DNA of 64,000 bases, taken from positions 62,235,751 through 62,299,750 of the forward strand of contig NC_035448.2 of NCBI RefSeq assembly GCF_002127325.2, in the 5' to 3' direction. The DNA comes from Helianthus annuus (Eukaryota > Streptophyta > Magnoliopsida > Asterales > Asteraceae). Below are positions 46,243-56,116 of the stretch, in pieces. The notes under the pieces are model-generated. The model searched no databases. It was given only the letters and a program-made list of their open reading frames with translations, and had not been told where the DNA came from. A program made the translations under genes and the position numbers. Each line of letters opens with the position of its first letter. The first letter of the stretch is position 1.

Positions 46243-48961
46243 TCATTCTTCGACTGTTTGAAGCAAGATTTCTTCCTCTTCGTCTTCAATGAATCCTTGA
46301 TAAAGCTTTAGCCGTTGGCCATTGACTTTGAATGGAATTCCATTCCGAGATTTAATTTCGACTGCACCGTGTGGGAAAATATGGGTGATGGAAAAAGGAC
46401 CCGACCACCTAGACTTTAGTTTACCAGGAAATAATCGAAGTCGTGAATTAAATAATAGAACTTGATCTCCTACTCGAAATTCAATAGGTTTAATGTGTTT
46501 ATCATGCAAAATTTTCATTCTTTCCTTATAAATTTCGAAGTTATAGTATGCATAATTCCTTAATTCGTCTAATTCATTTAACTGGCAAAATCGATTTTTA
46601 CCGGCAATTTCTAAGTCTAAGTTTACGTTTTTAATTGCCCAGTAGGCTTTATGTGCTATTTCTACCGGCAAGTGACAACTTTTTCCATAGACGAGCTTAT
46701 ATGGGGTTGTACCTGTGATTGTTTTATATGTTGTTCGAAAAGCCCATAAAGCATCATCTAATTTGTCGGCCCATTCTTTCTTATTTAACCCTACGATTTT
46801 TTCGAGTATTCTTTTCAAACCTCTATTAGTCACTTCGGCTTGTCCATTTGTTTGAGGGTGATATACCGTTGAGACCCGGTGATAGACCTCATACCTTGTT
46901 AAAAAATTTTCAAGTTGATGGTTACAAAAATGGGTACCTCTATCACTTATTAATGCTTTTGGTGTCCCAAAACGAGAGAATAAAATTGTTTCAGAAATCT
47001 TACCACGACTCTTCCATCGTTTGTTGGAAGTGCCTCGGCCTCGGCCCATTTAGACAAGTAATCTACCGCCACAAGTATATATTTATTTCCTTTTGACGGT
47101 GGGAAAGGTCCCATAAAGTCGAGTCCCCACACATCAAAAATTTCACAAACAGGAATGCCATTTTGTGGCATTTCGTTTTTGAAAGAAGTATTACCTGATC
47201 TTTGGCAAGCGTCACATGTCTTTATAAGACATTGTGCGTCTTTGTAAATGGTTGGCCAATAAAATCCTGAATCAAATACCTTTCGTGCGGTACTAGTGGC
47301 ACCATGATGTCCTCCGTATGGACCCTCATGACAATGGCGGAGAATTCTTCTTGCTTCACTACCATGTACGCATCGACGGATGAGTTGATCAACACACATT
47401 TTGAAAAGATAAGGATCTTCCCAAAAATAATGCTTCACATCAGCAAAGAACTTTTTTCTTTGATGATGTGGCCATCCTTTTGCGACTATATCGCTAGCTA
47501 GGTAGTTGGCATAGTCGGCATACCATGGCTCTTCTCTGTTATCCACCATTTCGAGGGACTCTGTTGGGAATTTTTCATTGATTTGCTCATCCCTGGTTGC
47601 CTCCAAATCTGGATCTTCCAAGCGGGAAAGATGATCTGCTGCGGTGTTTTCTGCTCCTCTTTTGTCTTTTATTTCAATGTCGAATTCTTGGAGGAGTAGA
47701 ATCCACCGAATCAAACGTGGTTTAACATCCTGTTTCTTAAAGAGATATCGAATGGCTGCATGGTCTGTATAAACCATTTTTTAGAAAGAACAAGATAAGA
47801 ACGAAATTTATCAAAAGCAAATACGACGGCTAGTAATTCCTTTTCTATTGTTGTATAATTTTCTTGTGCATCGTTAAGTGTTTTACTAGCGTAATAAATT
47901 GGGTGAAAATGCTTTTCTTTTCTTTGTCCTAAGACGGCTCCGACTGCAAAGTCACTTGCATCACACATGATTTCGAAAGGTAACTTCCAATCAGGCGCTA
48001 TCATGATAGGTGCATTGACTAGATTTCCTTTAGTGTTCGAAATGCTTGATTTCAATCCTTGTCAAAGATGAAAGGGGCATCTTTTTCAAGTAATTTTGTT
48101 AGAGGCCTTGAGATTTTTGAAAAGTCTTTGATAAATCGCCTATAAACTCCGGCATACCCTAGGAAACTTCTGATAGCCCTAACGGAGGATGGGGGTGGTA
48201 ATCGAGAAATAGTGTCTATTTTTGCTCGATCAACCTCCATTCCTTCGCTTGAGATTTTGTGACTGAGTACTATTCCCTTCGTTACCATAAAATGGCATTT
48301 TTCCCAGTTAAGGGCGAGGTTGGTTTCCTCACATCGGGATAGCATTCGTTCATGGTTATCGAGGCATTGGTCGTATGAATCTCCAAAGATAGAAAAGTCA
48401 TCCATGAAGACATCCATAGTCTTTTCTATCATGTCATGGAAGATGGCCACCATGCAACGTTGGAAGGTTGCGGGGGGCATTGCATAGACCAAATGGCATG
48501 CGTCGATAAGCAAAAGTTCCATAGGGACATGTGAATGTTGTCTTTTCTTGGTCTTCGGGTGCTATCGGTATTTGAAAGTAACCTGAAAAACCATCCAAGA
48601 AACAATAAAATTTATGAGCGGATAATCTTTCTAACATTTGATCAATGAAGGGTAAAGGAAAGTGATCTTTCCTTGTTGCTTCATTTAATCTACGATAATC
48701 TATACAAACTCTCCATCCTGTGACTGTTCTTGTTGGTATTAATTCATTTTTCTCGTTAGTTATTACCGTCATACCTTCTTTCTTTGGAACTACTTGGACG
48801 GGACTTACCCAAGGACTATCGGAGATTGGGTAATTAAGTCCGGCGTTAAGTAATTTGATGACCTCGTTTTTAACCACTTCTTGGACATTTGGATTTACTC
48901 TATGTTGTGGTTGTGTTACCGATTTGTAGTCATCATTCATTAAAATTCTGTGTGTGCACAT
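46243..48961 (-). pseudogene. Athila-like pol: reverse transcriptase, RNase H, integrase (frameshifted)
   Basis: Reverse transcriptase runs from 48961 with WRVCIDYRRLNEATRKDHF and PFGLCNAP, then shifts frame near 48475 and continues with the catalytic box FMDD (about 48400). A second shift lies near 48055. RNase H follows (CDASDFAVGAVLGQ about 47965, TDHAAIRYL about 47775 after another shift). Integrase has the HH-CC zinc region ([20 protein letters not shown], 47350-47180), core DFMGPFPPS (about 47118), a shift near 46985, then SDRGTHF and QTNGQAEV, and a C-terminal domain ending at 46243. At least four frameshifts, so no enzyme can be made. Confidence 0.85.
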
Positions 48962-48984
48962 GGAAGGACTTATTCCTTTAATAT

Positions 48985-50575
48985 CTACAAGCTTCCAAGC
49001 GATCGTATTTTTATGTTTTTTTTCAAATGTGTAATTAATTTTTCTTTTTCTAAACTAGATAATTTAGATGAAATAATTACAGGTGATTTACCATCTTTGT
49101 CTAGAAAAGCATGTTTCAAACCTTTCGGAAGTGCTTTGAGCTCAAGAAGTGGGTCTTTTGGAGACTCCTTATTTAGTTGCTCATTTTGATTAAGAACCAT
49201 AAAGGTTTGTTCTATGGCGACCTCTTCTTCAACAAAGTGGTCAATTTCTTCTCTTGTATCGAGTGGTTCATCTTCATCTTCAATTAGGGGGTCATTATTG
49301 CCGAATGGATATTTCAGTGAACGCTCAAGATCGACACTTTTTTTAAATGCCCCTAGTTGAATAGATAGATTGTTGTACTTCCAATTTTTCAAAGCTTCGT
49401 GGGTCTTTACAAAAGGTCGTCCCAACACTAGAGGAGCGTCATCAAGGATGACAAAGTCGGTTGGGATTACCATTTGATTTGTTTGGACCAAGACATCCTC
49501 AACTACCCCTATTGATTTTATTACTTTCCGATTAGATAGAAAAATGGGTATTTGAAGTTGAGAAAAATCGCCAATACTTAATTTTTTCGAAAATGTAATT
49601 GGGCATTATATTAACACAAAGATCTTTATCAATTGTAATATTACTAATAAAGGAGTTTTGAAAAAAACATGGAACCGGTGTAATGTTAATTTCAAATGGA
49701 TCTTTTATTAGCGTAGTTTGATCATTTGTTAACTTAATGCTTACCGTTTTGTCAATTTTAGTGTTAGTGTTTAACTCTTTTAAAAACTTATCATGAGTGG
49801 GTACTAAATAATGATTTTCGAAAGAAGGTGACAAGAGATTAGTTTCTTTAAAATTAAACTCTTTTTGAATTTTAACGTTGTCGCACTCACCTTTTTCGTT
49901 GTTTAACTCATGTGTCGGCTTTTCACTTATTTGTTCTTCCATTTTCACATTTTCAACTATATCTTCTTTATTACAAGTTAATTCTTCCCTTGCGTGGGAC
50001 TCCTCTTCCCTTGCGCAGGATTCTTTTATGCAACGTTCGATAGTTTTAATGTGTTCTATTATCTTATCGTTTATGTGGGTGATAGAATAAGGATCTGGAT
50101 CCTCAAAGCTTGAATTCGGAAGTTCGATCCTTGGTTCCTCATGATACTCATATGAGGTAGATGGTTCACACCATTGTTCCTCATTGTAAGTATATGAGGG
50201 ATAAGGGTCGTAACTTTGTTCTTCATAATACTCATATGAGGTGGGTTGTTCACACCATGGTTCCTCATAATAAGCATATGAAGGTGGAGGCTCATATCTT
50301 GGTTCCTCAAAGTATGAGAATGAAGACTCATACCTTGGTTCATCAAAATATGAGTATAAGGGAGAAGGTTCATACCTTTGGTCTTCATAGGGTGTATATG
50401 AAGTTGATGGCTCGTACCTGGGCTCCTCATAGTAGGTGTATGAAGTAGATGGTTCGAAGAGATCACAATATTGTACCGAGTGAGGGTTACCACAAATGGT
50501 GCAATAGTCTTCCCTATAATCATCCTCATCATAGGTGTAGTTGTAATCTCCTGAGTATTGATCCATAAGAATCAC
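48985..50575 (-). pseudogene. Athila-like gag remnant and protease region (F)
   Basis: The frame from 50575 (MILMDQYSGDYN; in-frame Met at about 50566) contains a short zinc-knuckle-like CTICGNPHSVQYC, one residue shorter between Cys and His than the usual CCHC. It is followed by about ten imperfect 13-16-residue repeats of the type YEEPRYEPSTSY (50470-50110), then a charged region. Near 49620-49580 the protease-like segment reads DLCVNIMPNYIFEKI, where the family has a D-x-G-A active site, so the catalytic motif looks deleted. A frameshift lies near 49570. A second frame (49491-48985) has the conserved VLGRPF segment. A usual capsid domain is not visible between the primer site and this frame. 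Confidence 0.65.
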
Positions 50576-50945
50576 TCAGTAGATCACAATAGAGTCTCGG
50601 GACCAGAAAACAAAATTTAAACGGAAACAGAGGCTGGACACGGCCCCGTGTTCGGTGAGCACGACCCGTGTTCAGATTCTGTATTTGGGCATTTTAATAA
50701 AAGTAACTGGTTTTGTGCAGCACGGGGGCGTGTTCAGTGAGCACGACCCCGTGTTCAGACTCTGTATCTGGGAGTTAATAAAAAAATGTGCAGCACGGCC
50801 CAGTGTTCAGTGAACACAGCCCCGTGTTCAACTTACTGTAAATTAAAAACTAACTAAAATGCAGAATAATGTGCGCACGTTTTTTAAAAAAAGTTTTGAA
50901 AAACTGATTAGGCCGTCGATGTTAAGCTTTCTTAAAATCCTTGTG
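50576..50945 (-). other. F leader, no gene
   Basis: Between primer site and gag-like frame. Contains three CACG(A/G)CCCCGTGTTCAG-type segments alternating with short AT-rich sequence, like those at 45480-45580. No coding potential seen. Confidence 0.5.
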
Positions 50946-50963
50946 TCCCCGGCAACGGCGCCA
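50946..50963 (-). other. Primer-binding site of F, tRNA-Asp type
   Basis: Minus strand TGGCGCCGTTGCCGGGGA, an 18-base match to the 3' end of plant tRNA-Asp. This is characteristic of Athila-type elements and distinct from the tRNA-Met sites elsewhere in the window. Confidence 0.85.
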
Positions 50964-50969
50964 AAAACT

Positions 50970-52080
50970 TGATGTGTGTTGGTGTGTATATATATTTATG
51001 TATATTTTTAGCCCTTTTTAACAGTTTAGTCAAGTTTTAAATTTATAAAACACGATATTCTACTAACACTAAACACACATATGGGCAAGTGCACCCATCG
51101 TGAGCGTAGTATAGTGTTGGTAAGATACCGAGGTCGTCCAAGGACACAAGAGCTTTTAGTACCAGTTTCTTCTCAATGTCTAATCAAATCAGAAGCTTAG
51201 AAAAAAAGTTTTTAAACATGAAAATAAAAACTAAAAATGCTGAAAAATAAAATAAAATAAAAACAGATAGACAAGATGAATCACTGGGATCCGACTCGCC
51301 TTTAATGTAACCTTTAATGATTTTCGCACTTTTGCACTTTTGCACTTTTTAAGAGATTATCTTAGTTATAGTAGTAGGCCCCTCTTTTGAAGGTGACGTT
51401 ACGCTCAACCCAGTAGTTTGAGTCAGCAAGGATACAATCCTAAAGGGTTGGATTATTGGAAGATAATTAATTAAGTTATTAATGCGTAATGTGGTAGGCC
51501 CCTCTTTGGAAGGTGACGTTACCCTCGGCTAAGTGGTTTGAGTCAGCAGGGATACAATCCCAAGTAGCCGGGTTAATGTATTAATAGTAGTTTACATATG
51601 AGGGGATCAAGCTATTCGCACCCCCGCCATCCAATACCAGTGGGTATTGAAGGAGGTCCTAGTAAGCTTAACCCAGGTTCTTGCAGGATCTATACACTGA
51701 ACAAGGCAAGAACCTTACCAAACCATTCCCTTAACCCCCGACCAGGTAGCCAACATATCTCTATATAGACCGTAGAGATATGAATGGTGTAAATCTTTTA
51801 TTTTATATAAACAGTAAAATAACGCCAAGACACCACAGACAAATGATAAGGAAGTTTCACCTTCAACATAAGAAACTAGTTATTAAAGTCATTAATACAA
51901 AACCAAATAAAAAGTGCGAAAAGATTAAAAAACAAAAGTATTACACTAAATGCTTGTCTTCACCAAGTGATGTAAGAGACTTAGACAAACATGGCCTTTG
52001 ATTGTCAAGAACTCTTACTATCAATCTTGGATCCCGAGACTACTACACACACTCTATGATGGATCCCGAGACTACTACAC
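50970..52080 (-). repeat. 5' LTR of F (~1.1 kb)
   Basis: The LTR end is sharp (minus strand ...ACACACATCA at 50970, six bases from the primer site). The start is ambiguous because a 27-base segment (GGATCCCGAGACTACTACAC...) is repeated at 52029-52055 and 52061-52087, where F joins truncated gag of G3. An imperfect ~120-base tandem duplication lies at 51374-51600. No gene inside. Confidence 0.7.
51374..51600. repeat. ~120-base imperfect tandem duplication in the F LTR
   Basis: Units start at 51374 and 51494, each GTAGGCCCCTCTTT...GAAGGTGACGTTAC, then a TTTGAGTCAGCA(A/G)GGATACAATCC segment. About 75-80% similar by eye. Confidence 0.8.
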
Positions 52081-52087
52081 ACACTCT

Positions 52088-52923
52088 TGATCCCTGAGAT
52101 TTCTTTTCAGAAGAGTCTTTCACACTGAAAGCAGTTTCATATTTTGGAGAATGATTTGTTGTTCCAGTAACACCACTCTTGTAGTACAAGCTGATGTCCT
52201 GTTCTCCATCATAGTTCTTCATCCTGGCGATCTTCCTTTGTTCCATCTCTTGATCTTCCAGGTGTTTGATGAAATCTCCCAGTGTCATACTTTTATAGTC
52301 TTTTCTGTTAGATCTCAGCATCATCAGAAACGTTCTCCAGATTTCATGAGGTAGCGCATCTGCAAGTTTTTCAATCAATTCATCAGTATCCTTTTTAATA
52401 CCAAGTTTCGACATATTTCTCACCAAGTTACAATATCTCTCGATAACTTGCTTGGTGTTCTCGGATTTCAAACCACGAAACAAATCAAATTCTTTCTTCA
52501 TGAGAGACATTTTGTTTTTTAGCATATCATCACTTCCAACAAATTTTGCTTCCAATTCTGTCCAGATTGAATAAGCAGTTCCATCATGTTGAAGCAGTAT
52601 CAAGATATCTTCTTTTATCGCTTGCTGAAGCAGACTCACCATCAATTTCTCATCCCTATATTTCTTTTTATCTTCAGTACTCATTTCTCTAATTGTTAAC
52701 TGAGTATTATTTCTTGTGGGCCTAACATACGGCTCTTCAGTGTGTTCCCACGCATCCAAATGATACGCCTCAACCCAATTTCCAAACCGTTCGGACCATG
52801 CATTGTATCATCAATATCCATGAGTTTAGGCGGTTTCTGAGACGTCCCGGTTTCATTTTCAAGTAAAGCATTCTGTGTGATTGTAATCGGACTAGCAAAA
52901 GCGTTATAAAATTCGTTGTCCAT
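52088..52923 (-). pseudogene. Truncated Sirevirus-like gag (G3)
   Basis: Starts MDNEFYNAF at 52923. A one-base deletion near 52807 shifts the frame before DAWEHTEEPYVRPTRNN, and the rest of the gag core then runs open to the junction near 52088. It has Trp where G1 and G2 carry the nonsense codon. The fusion with F sequence adds a few foreign residues and a stop at 52043. No zinc knuckle remains. Confidence 0.8.
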
Positions 52924-53469
52924 TGTTCAAATATAAAAATTCACAAAATTTCCAAGCTTAGGCAAAATTGACCTTGGAGCGAAATCCCAGATCGATCTTT
53001 GAGCGAAATCAGATGTAGTGTGTACTTATGAGCGAAATCACACTTAGTCGTTGGAGCGAAATCACACTTGAATGTCCACAAGAGCGAAATCTGATTTACT
53101 GGTCCACAAGAGCGAAATCAGGGAGTTTCCTATGAGCGAAATTAGATCTTTTGTTTCTCAAAAGCGAAAATCAGCTATGTTCCAGGAGCGAAATAAGATC
53201 TTTTGGTCTTTAAAAGCGAAATCACCGATGTTCCATAAGCGAAATCAGGCATGACGTCACTTTTTACACGAGTCACTACGAGCGAAACCTCAAAAATACT
53301 AAGTTTCAGGTCGATTTTAGCTTTGAAACTTTTCAAGGGTTTATTAATGCATGATTACGAGTATTGTGTGTGAAATTGAGCCGGTTTTACTGAGAAAAAT
53401 TTTCAAAAATGACAAAGAAGGTGTAGAAAATCAGAATATGCAGCTGAAATGGCAAGAACTCTTCCTCCT

Positions 53470-53483
53470 GAGCTCTGATACCA
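53470..53483 (-). other. Primer-binding site of G3, tRNA-Met type
   Basis: Minus strand TGGTATCAGAGCTC, two bases from the LTR edge at 53486. Confidence 0.85.
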
Positions 53484-53485
53484 CT

Positions 53486-53969
53486 TGTAGGATCGTTTTC
53501 GGCCCTGAATGAGTCGATCAGAAGAATTCCCTATCCAAAACAAGAGGCGGAAACTAATGCTTTTGGTGCGATTTCAACAGTATTCACTTTAAACTGTTGT
53601 TGTATTGATCACGGATGCAATTACAAAGCTCTGACAACACTTCCAGCAAGCACTTCGTGGCTCACCGGAAGAAAACACCTATAACTATGTGTTTGATTTC
53701 GCTCATGATACCCCTATTTATAGGGATCAGAATTCGCCCCTACATACATTGTTCATATAAGCGAAATTACAAGTTACCAAATAAGCGAAATCACGACTCA
53801 ATGGACACACATGAACGAAATCATGATCATAAGGTTTCGCTCCAAATGACCACATGTCATTTGGGGAGAAATCACTTCCTAATACAAGTTTCTTGATTTT
53901 CGTGCCCTGTTTATCCTATACCACGTAAGACTCGATACAAGACGTAGGCGACAGACGGATGCACCAACA
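53486..53969 (-). repeat. LTR shared by G3 (as 5' LTR) and G2 (as 3' LTR)
   Basis: To its left lie a primer-binding site, leader and gag (5' end features). To its right lies a polypurine tract (3' end feature). One LTR therefore serves two internal regions, as expected after recombination between LTRs of tandem or duplicated elements. About 14 differences, many indels, from the LTR at 60339-60817. Confidence 0.85.
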
Positions 53970-53982
53970 AACTCCCCCTCGG
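53970..53982 (-). promoter_or_regulatory. Polypurine tract of G2
   Basis: Minus strand CCGAGGGGGAGTT directly upstream of the 3' LTR start TGTTGG. Similar purine tracts occur inside at 54161-54170, 55566-55576 and 55679-55689. Confidence 0.8.
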
Positions 53983-56116
53983 ATGTTGACGGAGTCTTCA
54001 GTGTCGAGTCTTCGATTGTCAACCTTTTGTCTTTATCAGTCTTAGATCTTCCTCTGAAGTGTTAGTCATTGCAAGAATCCTTCCTCAAACTTTATCATCA
54101 ACAAACTCCTCTCCCTCAGATGTTGAATCTTTAAACTTCATCAGCTCAACTTTGTCTTCAGACTCCCCCTCTCATTCTGCTGGATCGTAGTTCTGGAATT
54201 CACAGCTTCAAAATTCATTCCAAGATCTTTTACTTGGCTCTTTCCAGCTCAGAATCTTCACCTGGCACACAAATTTACTCCTGCATAATCTCTACCCAAC
54301 ACATAAGTTTCTTAAAGATTAAATCTTTTAACAATTTAAAAACTATGTCAAACAATCTTATAAAAAAGATTTGTTCTTTGAAAAACCACTTGCAAATATA
54401 AAACATTTCACACTCTCTCCCAAACCTGTTCTTCATGTTTAGCCCTTAGAATTTCGATAATCAGCTTCTCAACATCATTCGTCGAAATCTTTTGAATTTT
54501 CAAAATTTATGCTAAAATACACTAAAATCATTTTGGATTTTTTGAAAGAAAGTAAATGCAGAAACGAAATATTACAGACAATATTTTGTGAGTTCGTGCA
54601 AGAGGATCATAATCAGTTTTTGAGACATATCACCAACACCGTTAAGCTAGATTTCATTTTAAGTTCTAAACAATTCAACCTAGATTGTCAGTATGTTTGT
54701 CCACTTAAATTTTCACACAAAGTTCAACTGTTTCGAGATACGCAATTAGTGTCTTAATTACTTAAACTCATTCGTGTGTCCCACCACTTGAATATACTCC
54801 CGTATCCAGGTCCAAAATTCAGTCTTACAGGTGAGTATACCACAGATGATATCTGTAAAGGGATTATGTGCGAGGGCCGTGAGAGCTCAGGTCGATACTT
54901 CCGTATACGCAAAGAGATGATGGCTTCGACTTTCGGTGTGTCCCCTTTAGAGGATCTTTTACTACAACAGCAGCGACTATCAATTTTATTGTTTCATCAG
55001 CTTGCTGAGGGCGAACTTATATTTCAAAGCTTTTTGCAGAAGCATTATCCGGGGACTAGGTCAGTATTTCCATACAGCAGAAGTCCCGGGATAATACCCC
55101 AGATATCACTGAGCATAAAGACCTAGTATCTCAGAATACGGGACCTTTCAAACAAGATTTCAGGGGTTACCTATATATTCAAGAAGTTGTTAACCCACAG
55201 AATAAGCAAGTTTGAATTTAGGTTTATATCTCGTTACAGTTTACTAAATGTGTAAAAACCTACTGACACATCCGCAGTGAGATTGGTTTATCACATTTTA
55301 TCTTTGCATTTTCTTTAGCGTGTTGTGATAGTCCACTGATGTACTATCATCTCCTCTTAGTTTACTAAATGTGTAAAAACCTACTGACACATCCGCAGTG
55401 AGATTGTTTATCATATTTTATCTTTGCATTTCTTTAGCGTGTTGTGATAGTCCACTAATGTACTATCATCTCCTCTTTTATGGAACAAAAACTCATTTTT
55501 CAATGTTATCATGTTTTTTGGCTTTTTCAAATTTTCTAATGTTTTTGGATTTTCTGAAAATTTCTTACTCCCCCCTAAAATTCAAAAACATTCAAAGAAA
55601 TTTAAAACAAACTATACAGAACATGACAACTGATATCGAATTGCCTCAATTCTCCAATCGCTTGGCATAAACAATCAGAACTCCCCCTCATAACAAACTA
55701 TTTTTCCATTAAGATTTCAAAACACTTAAGTTTGTTTTAATCAGAATGGTTTTCCGGAAAAATAAGTTTTGTTGATTTTACCACTTGTAAAGTTTGGGGA
55801 CCACATCATCAATTTGTTTGCCAATATTTTGAATGATAGTTAACTCAAGTTCAATTTAATGACCTTGATTAACCACTTGTAGGATCAACCTGTTTCATAC
55901 TCTGAACCATTTGTATCAATTACACATAAACATATCAAACCTGCTTTTCAACCAATTACCATCTGTTGGTTGAATTCTCAAGGTGCCGATTCCTACTCCT
56001 CGCTTACAAACCTGGGAGTTCCGGCAAATCCTGCTTTTCAAAAACATATTTATAAGCATTTTAAAGAATGATGCCGATTCATGATCCACGATTACCAACT
56101 TGGGATCTCCAGCAAG
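53983..56116 (-). other. G2 3' non-coding region
   Basis: No pol. Holds three extra PPT-like AGGGGGAG tracts and a 121-base tandem duplication (55238-55358 and 55359-55478). A 116-codon plus-strand frame at 54776-55126 (starting MSHHLNILPY) has fairly normal composition but no family I recognise and lies antisense to the element. Part of it may be a captured or older sequence. Not called as a gene. Confidence 0.6.
55238..55478. repeat. 121-base tandem duplication in G2
   Basis: Two units beginning AGTTTACTAAATGTGTAAAA and ending ATCATCTCCTCTT. They differ by a few substitutions and one-base indels. Confidence 0.92.

Larger units (their letters stand above)
44876..52080 (-). mobile_element. 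F: Athila-like gypsy element (right part)
   Basis: Minus-strand order: 5' LTR (about 52080-50970), tRNA-Asp primer site (50963-50946), Tyr-rich gag-like frame, protease region, reverse transcriptase, RNase H, integrase (to 46243), spacer, then a downstream ORF that is cut by A at 44876 and continues at 15958-15439. The 3' end of that ORF, the PPT and the 3' LTR are missing. Several frameshifts make it a dead copy. Assignment rests on the primer site, the LVLGRPF-type protease region and the extra ORF after integrase. Confidence 0.85.
52088..53969 (-). mobile_element. G3: truncated Sirevirus-like copy (5' part)
   Basis: Minus strand: LTR (53969-53486, shared with G2), primer site (53483-53470), motif-rich leader (about 53289-52977) and the first ~830 bases of gag, ending where the F LTR begins. 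It differs from G1/G2 at many sites, so it is an independent, older copy. Confidence 0.8.

Noticed and set aside
50161..50448. Plus-strand frame with periodic HTMVPH-like units
   Set aside because: Antisense shadow of the Tyr-rich repeats of F.
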